Positions 32,993 through 46,616 of a DNA stretch of 64,000 nt are shown here, piece after piece (the stretch's first letter is position 1; each line of letters opens with the position of its first letter). Source of the stretch: Panax quinquefolius (lineage: Eukaryota > Streptophyta > Magnoliopsida > Apiales > Araliaceae). The stretch spans positions 34,250,479 to 34,314,478 of the forward strand of contig CM035162.1 of assembly GCA_020205615.1 (NCBI GenBank), written 5' to 3'. A program made the translations under genes and the position numbers. The notes under the pieces were generated by a model. It had not been told where the DNA came from, did not search any database, and worked only from the letters and a program-made list of their open reading frames with translations.

Positions 32993-34275
32993 CCCGCATT
33001 CATGTGTTTATATATTACTGCTCACATTCTGTCAACTCGACTTCGATTGGATTGAAGCGAGTTAGAGATCCGTTTGAAGATCGGTAGACGGAGGAATGAT
33101 GTTGAAAAGAAGTCTTGGAATGGCAATTCCGATTTAAGAAAGGCGAAGACGTTCTTGACGATTCAAAGCGAAGAGCGAAGGCGAGTCGTTACTTCCTTGA
33201 TTGACCCGAGATTATTGTTGTTGGTGTTGGTGGTGGTGGCAATAATGCCTGATTAATCGCATGATTGGTAACTTCACCGTGAGGCCATAATTTACTATGG
33301 ACCTTCCCTAAACTAATCAACCTCCACACTTTAAGTACAGTTGGTTACCAAACCTTGAGATCAAGGTAACAAAACTTTCATACCAAAGTTTTCACACCCA
33401 CACAAAGCCAAACCTTCATTTTATTAAGTTACAAATTAAATTACCAATTCAATTTATTAAGTTACCAATTTCGTTTGAATGTGATGCGGTTGGTAGCCAA
33501 CCATTCATACAAAGGTAACCATTTTATTATTTACGAGTAACAAAATAGTTATAATTTTTTTTTCAAAACATTAATAGTTACATCTATTTATTTTAAACTT
33601 TTGTGTAGGCAATTCTTGTTCTTATTCTCATTGAAGGGAGATTGAGCTGTAAATATTATTATTTATTGTTACAAAAAATAGTTGTAGTTTTGGGTTTTGA
33701 AAAATAGTTACATTATTATTTTGAATTTGAATTTATTTTGTTGTTAGATCCCAAATCTTTGAATTTGAATTTGAATTATTAATTATAGCAGATTATTTTC
33801 CTTGATTTTAGGTTTCCTTATTAATGTGTATTGTACTATTTTTGTAATATTTACACTCCTTTTGTAATTATTTGGTTGATGCTTTATTCTCACAACTTTC
33901 TTTTTTGTTGTATACTTATGTAAAGAACCCTAAACACAATACACACTTTATTTCACAAAAAGGGCCGCATTCACTAATTCTTTTTCTTCCACAAAATTAG
34001 TCTTCTTTAATTGATTTTAAATTAAAATAAAATAACACATATCCTTCAAAAAAAAAATCTTCTGATTTAATCATTATGTCATCATTGTTAAACTAATCAC
34101 TTATCATTTTTAGGGTTAAATATGGAACAAAAATAAATCTTATTATTTACAAGTTTTGCGAATGGAACTTTTTTTCTTGGAATCGAGGGATTATTCTTTC
34201 TTTTTCATCATTTTCTTAATCGCATAAAATACAAGTGAATGTAATAAAAAGTAGCTAGAAATACTTATAGAAAAA
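31646..34275. other. Distal upstream region with G-boxes; no gene supported
   Basis: A GC-richer patch at about 31730-32050 contains two CACGTG G-boxes (31854-31859 and 32020-32025). A (TA)n array lies at 32944-32990. A 60-codon frame at 33074-33256 (plus) is unrecognised. Palindromic GGTTACC and CCTTGAGATCAAGG motifs at 33340-33370 hint at an old MITE. The rest is unassigned. Confidence 0.5.
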
Positions 34276-34280
34276 GAAAA

Positions 34281-37264
34281 TGTAAGTATATCACAAGTGA
34301 GTTTTAGTACCACGTCAAAAGAATAATGAAATAGTAAATGACTAATATATATATGAATGAATCTATTAATGGATAAAACTTTTAGTTCAAGTTAGGTTCC
34401 AAACATATGTATTAACGCGTGGACTCTCCACAATTGTTCCCAAAACCGGTATCAGAGTTACGAAAGATTGATCCCCAGGCTAGAGAGCCTCTCTTTAAAA
34501 AGAGACGTGATGGTGGTTCGAAAAATTAATTATGAACATTCTCTTCAAAAGACACGTGATAATGTTGAATTCTTGATGGAGCCATGTTATATATTGCAAA
34601 AGATTTCTGCCGAATTTGGATTGCGACGTATATCAATACATGAGATTGGATGTGATTATAAAAATGGCATGCAAAGTCGCACTAAAAAAGTCAACATATA
34701 AAGTCGCAATATATATCATTTTCATTCTTGATGAAGGGTGGTGCTTCACTAATAGGCACTCGATTAAGCGAACCCGAACCTTTTTGTGGGGGGGGCAAAA
34801 TTTTAAACCAAGCGGTGATGGTAGCCATGACGAAGCAAGCGTGGCCTAAGAAAGCGACGAAATAATACTATAATCTGTGTCAAAATCTAGGGTGAAAGTA
34901 ACTAACCAAATTGAAACCAAACAAAGACCAAAAAATCGCATCAATCACACTAATTAAAACCGCACCACAATTCGGCTCCGCTTATGCGGCGCTTTAGGTG
35001 GGTTGAATAACCAAATTTACTTTAGGTTTGGTTTACTAGCCAAAACCAAACCGCATAAAACCAAAACCGCACCATGTGTGTGTATGTATGTATTATCTCT
35101 AGTAAATTCTAAAGTTACTTTTCACTTGAACACGCTCAGAGAAAACCCTAGTCTTGCATTGTCATTTTTTTAACAATTGAAAGAAGATGTTAGAGGTATA
35201 GAGTCAAAAATTAAGCAATTGGGTTTTAGAATTTTGAATTTGTTTGATGCGTTATTGGAGGGGCTTATAGTTGAGGGGCTCGAGCACTTGATGCATTGGT
35301 TAATGTCAATGTTATAATTGTAATAGTCTAATAGATTATTTTTAGTCCTCCCTGCAATATAATTTATTCTATCTTCAGTATATACTTTTAAATTTTGGGG
35401 AATTAGATAAACATTCTTGCTTGTTATCGAATATATGGTCTCCGTTGTTTTATATAGCGCATATTTTAGTTTTAAAGCATGCTTGATATAATTCTCATTG
35501 TCGAACTTTCATTACTAAGTTAATTGCTCGATGTAAGTTTTATGTTAAATTTTATTGAAGGCTTAAACTTTTTGTTGTTTTAATTGGTTTTGGAACCGAA
35601 AACCGCACTAATTAAAATCACACCATTACACTTTAAAACCGCACAAGACCAATCCATGGCGATTTGAAAAGGTTTTGAATTTTTCAAATCACTTTTAAAA
35701 GCGGTTTGAGTGCGATTGGACTTCAAACCGCACCATGCTCACCCCTATCAAAATCTAAACTAACTCTCTCCCCAAAACAATACTAATATTTCCAAGTACA
35801 TGCAATAATTGTTTTTCCTTTTGGGAACGGTAGAGAAAAATTCAATACATACCCATTTCATCATATCAACTAATCAATCCTATAATCGACTAATAATTCA
35901 CAAAATATCAACAACTAAACTAACCCGATAAAAAATCAAATCAAATCTTTCAACCTCTCTCCACCTTTTTCCCAAACCAGTCAATTAATACAAAAATGTC
36001 AAAAATCAACCGAATCCCCAAAAGCCAAAGTACAAAAAAAAAATCTCTTAAGCACCTACTAGCTAATCTACTTGGATTTTAATGGGTGAAATCAACACTT
36101 TAAGCAAGGCTTTCTTAATTTAAGGTATTAAACCATTTTAATTTTTATAATTAAAAATAGAATCAATTATTCTTAAATTAACAAAAAATCAATTAAAAAT
36201 AAAATCAAATTTTATTCTTTTTCTTATATCCCTAAATTTATTTGTCATCATCAAAATTACATAAAAAGTGGAGACCTAATTAACAGAAAACATCAATAGT
36301 ATGCATATTTAGGCTAAATTAAAATTAATAGTACCAAATTTGAAAGACATTTAGGCTAAATTAAAATTAATAATTAGTTAAATTACTTACCAAAGAGAAA
36401 AGCAAAGTAGCAGACAAGCAGGCAAGCAGCAGTGGTTAAGTGGCGGACGGCGGCAGTAGTGGCGGGCGGCCGGGCGCAATGGAACTGTTAGCTGTGGAGC
36501 TTGAAGGCGACTCAGGCAAGGTAAACTGGCAAAGAGATGAAGAGAGGCGAAGTATTTGTGTTAAGAAATAAGAAAGAGTCCCAGCCCTAATAAAAAAAAT
36601 TAAAATTTTTTAAATGAAACGACGTCGTTTCAGTTTGAAAAAAAAAAAAAAGAAGAAGAAGAATTGCTCTCTTTGCTCAATCAATCGCTCTGCATTCTCG
36701 CTTGCTTCGCCTCTTTCCCAGCCCTATTTGCTCCTCTCCACTGTATGGCACCCTATATCGGGGTAGTTCCCCCCACCCGCCTAGTTCTCGCCATCGTAGG
36801 CACTCGATGGTGATGTTGAATTTTCGATGGGTTCAGTCGAGAATTGGTACCGCGATGATTGAATAAAAGATATTTAATTGGATATAATAATAAAATTGGC
36901 TCATTGTATTAAATACATCGTAAAAGTATTACCAATTAGATTGATCAACGTAACTCGTAATAAAAAAATCGACATGTAAAGTCACAATATATATCATTTT
37001 CATTATTGATGGAAGTACTTGACTATTACTAAAAAAAACAGAGAGTGGTTATTCAAGAATTGGTGTTGTAGGGTATTGAAGTTCTATGTTGATATGATAA
37101 TCACTTGTGAGGGCTAAAGAGATTGTAAAGATATCACTAGTGAGTTTAAGTCTTACATATGTACATGAATGAGACAAAAATATAATTGTTTAAATTTTTG
37201 AGTCAAGTTAAATTTCAAACATATATATTATAAAATACCTGAGCTTCCCGCTTCTCCCCCAATA
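34281..37264 (+). mobile_element. TRIM retroelement, plus strand, with a hAT insertion
   Basis: The LTRs at 34281-34444 and 37124-37264 share TGTAAGTATATCAC-like starts, AGTGAGTTT and GGTTCCAAACATAT-like blocks. A perfect 5-bp duplication GAAAA flanks them (34276-34280, 37265-37269). The primer site CCGGTATCAGAGTTAC follows the 5' LTR. Internal segments GACACGTGATAATG and AAAGTCGCAATATATATCAT resemble those of the 11908-14028 element. No gag-pol. A hAT element fills 34888-35747; a GC-rich patch of unknown origin is at 36400-36520. Confidence 0.8.
34888..35747. mobile_element. Nonautonomous hAT element
   Basis: The ends TAGGGTGAAAG and GCTCACCCCTA are inverted; a perfect 8-bp duplication TCAAAATC flanks it (34880-34887, 35748-35755). 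Subterminal AAACCGCACCA/TGCGGTTT repeats occur in both orientations. No transposase. Confidence 0.88.
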
Positions 37265-37373
37265 GAAAAAACGATTTACTCGAACAATATCAAATTTATA
37301 ACATTATAAAAAGAGAGACTAAAAAAATTACCACCTGAATTAATGTATTTGGTGGAGTGGCCAGTCTTATACA

Positions 37374-38036
37374 TATGGTTGAGCAATTAATTAAATTGGA
37401 ACCGAAATCGCACTAAAAATTGCACAAACTGCACCAATTAAAATCGCATCAACGGTTTCGGCGTATGTGGCGGTTTTAGGTGGGTTGAAAAAACAAATTT
37501 ACGATTTCAGTTTTGTTACTAGTCAAAATCGCACGCATTAAACCGAAATCGCACCAAATAATCATCATGTTTTCTCAAATTTGCTACAAGTATATATAAT
37601 TTCTCAACTATAAAATATTCTCCTCATTTTATTTTAGTAGACAGATATTGCAAGGTTGAATGAAGAATAAATAGTATCAATTATGTTTGCAAATCAAGAG
37701 TGGCTTGGTATTTACGAAATCAAATATGATAACATAGTATTAATCAATCATATAATTGTTGATGCCTAGAACTATTTTGCTAAATTAGCTCCATGATTGT
37801 GTTCACTGCATAATATGTTTGTATGAATGATTTTTCTAACTATTTTACGGGTTTGTTATTTCAATTGGTCTTGGAACTGAAATCGCACCAAATGAAACCA
37901 AACCGCACAGTTCAAAACCGCACCGCATCAATCACAAACAATTTCATATGCGATTTTAGATTTTTCAAACTGCACCTAAGCAATTTCGTATGTAGTTTGA
38001 AACAAATCGTACCAAACTGCACCATGCTCACCCCTA
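37374..38036. mobile_element. Nonautonomous hAT element, same family
   Basis: It starts TATGGTTGAGCA and ends TGCTCACCCCTA, flanked by the perfect 8-bp duplication CTTATACA (37366-37373, 38037-38044). Subterminal AAATCGCACC repeats match the element at 34888-35747. Confidence 0.85.
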
Positions 38037-38044
38037 CTTATACA

Positions 38045-38428
38045 TAATAAACATATGCTTGTGAAAATTAGCACTAATTCCCTTGTATTCATGAATCAGG
38101 AGTATACATATTTGCTTGTAAGCGAAATCCTTCACAAAATTTGAAATTTTCATATAACTCATGTATATTATTTGTTCAATAGTTTTTAAATCATTATTGG
38201 TTGCGCTTAGGAAATTGCAGATAGTAGTAGTAATTTTTAAGAGTCTACATGAATTTAATATTTATGTTTGGCAGAGTAGTTTGGTTGATTAAAAGTATTT
38301 TAATTTAAAAATATTGTGTTTAAGAGTATATGATAATTTGATTAATGCTTTTAGCAATATTTAAACTTAAAAAAACTTATCAAAATATTTTTATAAATTA
38401 TTGTTTCCTGTTGTAGACACTTTGTTTG
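38045..38428. other. Intergenic DNA, nothing recognised
   Basis: AT-rich stretch between the hAT element and the first LTR-like sequence. Confidence 0.5.
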
Positions 38429-41400
38429 TGACGTCCCCAAATTCAGGTATCTTTCAACCTTAGATATAATGTTACACGGTGCTACAACATACATATATAG
38501 TCAATTATATAACTTGACAATAGGAATATAATTACTAATTATTATAACATATTCCAACATCATCCCAAGTTTCTATAAACATTATATTATTTGTTTGTCA
38601 TAATATCATTCATTAAAAAAATAATACTATTTTATTAAATGACAATCTATTTATCCATCTTGGTCTTTCCTTTATCCTTACCAGATCCTTCAATCCGTTC
38701 GTTCTTAGTTGCAATCATATAATTCAAGTAAGGAATGAACATTAACAAGCTCAGCAAGTTTAACAATTATAATGTAACAACAAAATCAAGAATCATATGA
38801 TTTATCTTCAATAACTGAACAAAAGTTATGAAGTACTATGAATAACAAAATAACACTTTTCGTTTCCTTTAAAACATTTTCAGATGACAAAATGTCATTT
38901 AAAACTCTGTGTGACGCCCCCAAAATTAGGTATACATCACCCATCTTGAGTCACCAGATACATGGTACAGAATTCAAATACAACTTAATAATACAACTGT
39001 CGTGTACAATACGACAAAACATAAACTGTGAGTTTGAATACAAATATTATCTACTAGAGAGTATACAAACTCAAAAAGAGTCATCATTACAATTATTATC
39101 ACACTATTTCACAGAATAGTGAGGACTACTAATGCACCTTCTAGGACCATCACTCCGTTCCCCGACTCGTCCCAGTTATATTCTCAATTCCTGAAGAGAA
39201 CAGTGAAAGAAAGGGTGAGCTCAATTAGCCCAGTAAGAAATATTATGACTAAGATAATGCAAAATAAATTATCATTAGCCTTAAACAGTGTTAAAATGAT
39301 ACAATATAACAAACATCAAGTTTAACTATAGCGGAACAAGCAATCCATTAAAAAGTCAAGTAGAGAATAAAATATAATATCTTTTATAATTTAAAAGGTT
39401 TTTCATCACTTTTATCATTGGGACTCGAAAAATAAATAATCCACATCATCGAATCACCCCTGCACTACGGCCAAGGATATTCTTTAAAATCACGACCACA
39501 ATTATCCATGCACTACGGGCCAAGAATATTTGTGTATTCATTAATGGTCATGATCATGCCAACAACTGTCCATCAATGCACTACGGGCCAATGAGGACTT
39601 TTACCACATCATTTGTAACATTACGATCATGATTACACCGAATAATCCCTGGTCATAATCATACCAAGTCCATCTATGAACTACAGGCCACAGATGATTT
39701 TAAAAAAAAAATATATAAACATGAGGATGATGACAATGATATAAGAATTCAATAAAACAAGTTCAAGAATTAATTTATTCAGGAACTAATAACGTCCAAA
39801 TTGTCAACATGATACTTCTTTGTAGAGTAAAATTCAAGAATGCTCAGAAGAATATTTCCATGAAAAGATACTGGATGAAGCATAAATATCAAGGATATTC
39901 CACTAATTTCATGGAGTATAGAAGTTAAAATTTTAACCAACTGAGTATAATAAAGAATGGAATAACAAAAGAAATCACCGTATACGCGATGAATCCATGC
40001 ATGAACATGTTTATTCCAATAGAATAATAAATAACGGAACGGTGTCACGCGTAACGCATGCATGGATGTTCCAATGAATGATAAATAACGGAACCAAAGT
40101 CATGCGTAAAAGCACGCATGTGATGTTCCAACGTAATAATAAAGAATGGAACCAGTCCCAAGTAAAATGCATGACCATGTTATTCCAATGAATAATAAAG
40201 AATGGAATAACGTAAGAATTTCACCAAGTATAAGGTAGTTACAGATATGAAAGTTATTCCAACGAATAATAAATAATGGAATAACGTAAGTTCTCTTCAT
40301 GAATACAAAAGAAATAATACCCTTACGAGTACAACAAATAATATCCCTTACCTTAAGAAGAAGAGTACCGGATATATAAGTAGTGAAGTAGCGAATACTT
40401 TCTTCTTTCTCTATAGTTTATCTCTCTAGAGTTTCAATGAATTCGTAAGAAAATAATAAAGGAATAAGCTTCTATTTATAGAAAATGGATCGCATAAGAA
40501 CTAACTCATGAACTATTGAGATTGATTTACTTTTAATCTGACGGTTCATATTTAAAGCAAAATCTTTTAAATAAAATATAATATATTCTATTTATAATCT
40601 AATAAAACGAATAATTTTATAAAAGACTTTACTATGCAAACACTACGTCAGTACTATGCAAAACACTATGCATAATAAAATATAATATATTCTAATTATT
40701 GTCTAATAAAATAGATAACTTTATAAAAGTATTACATTTTATATAAAAGATTTTACTATGCAAAACACTATAGAGACTATTAATATGCAACACTATGCAT
40801 AATAGAATATAATATATTCTATTTATAGAATAACTTTATAAAAGTATTCTGCTTTTATATAAAAAGATTTTACGTATTATTACATTAATAATACAAAACA
40901 AAATGAGTGACTTATCACGTAAGCATCAATAATTAATCACAGTGTAATACTACTATGCAACCACGCCATTCTTTATATTCTAACACCGGGTGTTTCAATG
41001 TTAATCTGTAAAACTTCCGTCGTTATTTTCATAAAGTATTTTTATCATTTTCTCAATCCGATAATAATTTTGTTGTGGGGTCCACCAATGATTGTGCCGT
41101 TGTACGAATATTCCCCGACCAATCGAATATTATATAACAACTTGCGTACTTTGCAAAATTTATAAATATTACCCACAACTATAACATTATATTAATTTCA
41201 CTCCAAAATATTCAAAAATAATATTTATAGAAAATTCATCTTTATTCAAAAAGTTGGGATTTTTACATTCTGAGTTTGGTTAACAGACCATGAACATTTT
41301 TTTCTTTCTTTATTTGAAAAGGACAAACCGACACTAAGACCGTAAGTATGATATTCCTTACGAGCACTTCTAGTTACGAGCCTATAGTACTCTATGTTGA

Positions 41401-41549
41401 TCAACACTCACCTGTTAAACGTATTTACGTTTAATTTTTAGCAACCTTATGTGCCAGTCGGTTTATGACTTAAAAACATTTCATTTATTCTTTTTCAGGC
41501 TTACCTTTGAATCCGTGCCAAAGCAATTGGCATAGGATAACTGTAAGAT
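38429..41549 (-). mobile_element. Older minus-strand LTR-like sequence interrupted by a solo LTR
   Basis: TGTGACGTCCCCAAATTC at 38429 is the inverted 3' end of a gypsy LTR. The sequence to 38909 resumes at 41268 after the solo LTR, since CTCTG/TTCTG borders that insertion. A similar type starts at 61421 (TGTAGCGCCCCCAAATTC); both share a block ending CCAGCAAGTTTAA or TCAGCAAGTTTAA. The other end of this older LTR is not defined. Confidence 0.5.
38910..41267 (-). mobile_element. Solo gypsy LTR, minus strand
   Basis: Inverse of the LTR type at 41550: it reads TGTAAAAATCCCAAC from 41267 and ends GGGGGCGTCACA at 38910. Flanks CTCTG/TTCTG give a near-perfect 5-bp duplication. It contains TATAAATAG (about 40476), the GGCCCGTAGTGCA hairpin array (39430-39700) and GGGCTAATTGAGCTCACCC. 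No internal region is attached. It keeps the uninterrupted sequence CATGGATAATTGTGGTCG. Confidence 0.82.
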
Positions 41550-43669
41550 CCCCAACTTTTATGAATAAAGATTAATTTTTCTCGAAATATATTTTTGAAT
41601 ATTATGGTGTGGATTTGATATAATGTTATAGTTATGGGTAATATTTACAAATTTTGCAAAGTAAGTAAGTGGTTATATAATATTCGATTGGTCCGGAAAT
41701 ATTCGTTTTAACAGGGAATATTCGTACGACGGCACAATCATTGGTGGACCCCACAATGAAAGTATTGTCGTAGTTAGAAAACGACAGAATTATCTTTTTA
41801 TAAAAATAACGGCAAAAGTTTTAACGTTAAACTGTTGAACTACCCGGTGGTAAAAGTACATCAGAATACGCGTGGTCGTGATAAGAAGACACTACGGTAT
41901 TCATTATCGATGCTTACGTGAGAAGTCACTTTCGCTTATACTTAATTATTGCTACACAAGAATTATTTGATAATATCTTTCATAATATTGATTCAATTAT
42001 TATCACGATCATCTGCGTAAATATTTTATATTATTAAATCAATAATTGAGGCGACAAAGTTATTCATATTATTATTTTTTCAATATCGACAATGTCTGTA
42101 AGTTCACGAGGAGAGGTTTGGTCACATAATTGCGCCGCCAATAAGAAGAAATCCTTATCGGAAGCCCCTCTTCACTCGAACGACACGGTTGTTAAATATT
42201 ATGAGTTATAATATTAATAATGAATAAGTTCGTGTTGATTAAAGATGAAATTGATAGCTCCATTGTGTTGGGATTATTAGTGTTAGTAGAAATTATTATC
42301 GAATGTCTGGAGGTTATATTGACCAATCGCGTAATTAATCGGATAAATGAGCAATTAATTGCTATTAATTCACATGCTTATAACTATTAATTCTCATGCA
42401 TGTACTATTAGGGGAGATAGTGCAAGATTGATAATACTTGCATGACTAAATTAAAAATGGAGGTATAGATGAAGGTACTATACTATAATTATTTTTTTCA
42501 CATGATTGTACTATTGATTCACAAGATGTACTATTAGGGGAGGTGGTGCAAGTTTGATAATACTTGCAGGACTAGATTAAAAATGAAGAAAAAGATGAAG
42601 GTATTATATTGTAATATTTTGAGCCCCAAAACGTACAATTATAGAAACTATATTTTCCTATAAATAGAAGCTCATTCTTCTTTCATTCTCACCAATTCAC
42701 TAAGACTCACAAGAGCATTTATAGAGAGAGAAGATTTAGAGAGAAAGTGGAAGAGAAGTCTGCTATATCGCTATTCTAGTATCCAGTCTTCTTCTGAGGT
42801 AAGGGATATTATTTTGTTCAGTATTCATAGGATTAATATTTTCTTCCATTCTCTGTAGTATGTGAGTAATATTATTTCATCTCATATTCCTGATTATACC
42901 ATCATTCGATTAAAGTATTGCTTCTATATTCCGTGAAATTAGTAGAATATCCTTGAAATTTGCGCTTCATCTAGTATCGCTTCACAAGGATATTTTCTGC
43001 ACATTTTTGTTAAATTTTAAGTTTGTCATGCCGGAGTACTGTCCATGAGTACTATTCATTTATACGGTACTATTCACAAAAGTACTATTCAGAAAATACT
43101 ATTCATAAAAGTACTATTCAGAAAGTACTATTCATAAAATACTATTCACAAAATACTATTCACGAGTACTATTCACAAAGTACTATTCACGTAGTACTAT
43201 ACCCAAAGTACTATTCACTGGGTACTATTCACTCGAGTACTATTCACCAGGAGTACTATTCATAATAAAAATTGATTTCTTTTCGGTCCAAATCATTTTT
43301 GATACATTATCATTCTTAAATTTTACTCCACAAAGAGGTATCATGTTGACAATTTGGACAATATTGAATTCTGGATAAATTAAATTATAAATCTTTAAAA
43401 ATTTACCCTTGAACTTGTTTTATTGAATTCTTATATCATTATCATCATCCTCATTTTTATATTATGTTAAAAGTCATCCGTGGCCAGTAGTGCATATATG
43501 GACTTGGTATGATTACGACCAAGGATTATTCGGTATAATCATTTCCGTAATGTTACAAATGATGTGGTAAAAATCCTCATTAGCCCGTAATGTATTGATG
43601 GACAGTTGTTGACATGATCATGACCATTGATGAATACACGAATATCCTTGGCCCGTAGTGCATGGATAA
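41550..43669 (+). mobile_element. Gypsy LTR, plus strand, split by the 43670-61144 insertion
   Basis: It starts TGTAAGATCCCCAAC and aligns over its whole length with the inverse of 38910-41267. TATAAATAG lies at 42659-42667. The LTR resumes at 61150 and is cut at about 61420, before its expected 3' end. A TACTATTCA minisatellite lies at 43036-43264. Confidence 0.82.
43036..43264. repeat. TACTATTCA minisatellite
   Basis: About 15 units of 13-18 bp with core TACTATTCA and variable linkers (CAAAAG, GAAAA, CGAG, CTGGG). The same core occurs at the matching place in the four LTRs of the nested elements, in fewer copies. Confidence 0.92.
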
Positions 43670-46435
43670 TGTAAGACCCCAAATTATTAATAAATGAAAT
43701 TTAGTTTCCTCTATTTATTATTTTAAAATAGTAAGGGTTGATTTGATTAATGTGGTTAGTTATGGGTAAAATGCGCAAATATTTTAAATAAGCAAGTGGT
43801 TATAAAATATTCATTGTTGTCGGGGAATATTCGTTTGGTCGTGGAATATTCTTGCTTTCGGGGAATATTCGTACGACGGTGCAGTCTTTTGTGGGCCCCA
43901 TAATGGAAAGCGATTGGATGAAGAAAACGACAAGTATAAGTTGTTTATAAATAACGACGTAGTTATTCTACAATAACACTGTTGGAATACCCGTTGGTTA
44001 AACACACGAATACGCATTGTTGCCGCATGGAAGATTACCAGTATTGCACCAATTATTGATTCTTATATAAGAAGGCACTACTCAATAATTGTTACGATGA
44101 TCGCTCAAAATTATTTTATATTATTGATTCAATAATTGCTTTGCGTTGATATTTTACTTGTTGTTTCAATAATTGTCACTACACAAGATTTTCCATTATC
44201 GAAGCAATAATTCATATTATCCTAATAATATTATTAGAAAACATTATTGGTAATGTCTAGAAAGTTCGCCTAAGGAGAGGTTTGGTCACCTAATCAATTG
44301 CGCCAAGAAGAGAGAAATTCTTATTGAAAGCCCCTCTTTCTTAGGAACTACCGTTGTCACAGATCTTGTGATTCTCAGATTATTATTTGTGAATAATTAA
44401 TTATTGATTTATATGATGAGGAAATATTGATTTTATTTGGATATAGATGGAGAAAATTTTTAAAGTGACAATTGTTAAAAATTGATATTTTATCTTTTCT
44501 GATAAAATAATATTTTATTATATTATATAATAACGATGATATTTTTACAATGAATGTGAGATATATGTGTATATGAGGAGGAAGAGTATTTTTGTTGCAA
44601 AAGTTGTTTAAAACATGTTAAACATGTTGGTGGACCCATTTCTTGACTGAAATATGTGGATTTCGGTCAATTTCTGTTTGGAATTTGGAAAAACTTTCTT
44701 CTGCAAAGTTGTAGAGAATTAAATTTCCTATAAAAATTCGTGAGATTCGAATTTTCTGATAAAAGGGCTATTTATTATGAATTATTGAAGTTTCGAAATT
44801 CCTGAATATTGATTTTTGGAAGTTTTAATTATTTTAAATAATAAAAAAGTTTTTTATACTTGGTTGGCATCATTAGCATGTGCAAGATGGTTGATTTCAG
44901 ATCTAAGAGTGGGCGTAAGAAATTTGGTTATATATATTATTATTATTATATTAAATTTTCTGCTTTGGTGTTCTAAGCATTTTTCTATAAATAGGGTGCT
45001 TAGGTTAGAATTGAAAATCACACCAGAAACTAAAGAATTCTCTCTATCTTTCTCTCTCTATAATATCGAGCGTATTTGTGAGTATTTTAGTACTTTGAGT
45101 ATTGCTATACTAAAGTTTTTTTCAAAGACTATATCCAAATTCCAACAATAAGTACTATTCTTTCTGAGGTAAAGGATGTTATTTTATTCGAAAATGATAT
45201 TATTTCTTCAATATCATTATGCCAAAATATTGGTTGGAAATTTTTATCAAATTTGGAACTTTTTCATGTTGGGGTTACTATTCATGAGTTACTATTCACG
45301 AGTTACTATTCTTGAGTTACTATTCATGAGTACTATTCACGAAGCGTGATGATATTTTTTGTGAAATTTCTATCTTTTGAGGTCTGAGTTACTATTCACG
45401 ATATCTGACTATTCACGATACTGACACTTATTCCACGAATCGACACTATTCACGTAAAATTAAATTTCCTTTTACGTGTCCAAGATTGTCTGTTATGATT
45501 CCTATATTTGATTGGATCTATGTTTTGATCTTTATTCTTGAATTTTACTCCAATCTGGTTATTTATGAAGTATTTTTGAACTGGGATTATTTAAAGTACG
45601 AATCCTTAATACTTGTTCTTTTGTTTCACCGGATTCGTTTTCTTTAAAATATTTTTCATCATCCTCGGTCCCTAAATGATGATATTATTGAATATCTTTG
45701 GCATGTAGTGCAAAGATGAATGATTTCTTGATGAATATCTTTGGCTCAGTAGTCTGCAAAGATGAACAGTGTTGAGATGAACATGACCGATCGATTAATA
45801 TCTTTGGCCAGTAGTGCAAAGATGAATGTGTGTTTAGATGAACATGACTAATCGATGAATATCTTTGGCACAAAGGTGCAAAGATGAATATTTGATTCTA
45901 GATATATATTGATTGATGTTACGGTGGATAAAATATCGACGATGAACTTTTAAATTCATATATAGAAGATAGTAGTTTGCATTCTCTACTTAACTCTTCT
46001 AATGAATTATTATTTCTGCTGTGAAGATTGATTTAAAACTTGTTGTCTATTGTATTCTATTAGATTTTTCCCTGTTGAGGACTAACGATAATTTGTTCTA
46101 TATTATCTTAGTCATAATGTTCTTTACTGGGCTAGTTGAGTTCACCCTTTTCCTTGTTGTTCCATTTTTCTTCTCAGGAGGCGAGAATGTAGCGAGTACT
46201 AGTCGGGGTGTGGAATGATGGTTCTAGAAGTTGTTCTAGTAGTCCTCACTATTCTGTAAAATAGTGTATTAATAATTGTAATGATGACTTATTTGAGTGT
46301 GGATATTGTCTAGATGACAATATTTGTATTTAAACTCACAGCTTTTATGTTGTATTAATAAAGTTGTAGTTGTTTCGCATACCATGTATTTGGCGACTCG
46401 TAATGGGTGTTGTATACTTGCTTTGGGGTGTCACA
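43670..46435 (+). repeat. 5' LTR of the outer gypsy element
   Basis: 2766 bp. TATAAATA at 44986-44993 probably starts transcription. Downstream are ACTATTCA repeats (about 45270-45440) and four GGCCxGTAGTGCA hairpin units (45690-45900). Confidence 0.88.
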
Positions 46436-46616
46436 ATTGGTATCGTAGCTTAGGATATGGTCTCCGCGGAGATCGGGAATAGTACTAGGAGGGAGAGACG
46501 AGTAATCCTTCGCTAAGATGTCATACCTAAGCTTATTTTGTTGGTCATCGAACTATATGGTTAATATGTGATATGTTAATTTGTTTAATTAACCCTTGTT
46601 TTATGGCAGTATTTAA

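Noticed and set aside
33074..33256. A 60-codon plus-strand frame
   Set aside because: No recognised domain, no clear promoter or splice partner; left as unassigned.
43023..43265. An 80-codon frame of repeated Tyr-Tyr-Ser
   Set aside because: It is the TACTATTCA minisatellite read in frame; no initiation context or homolog.
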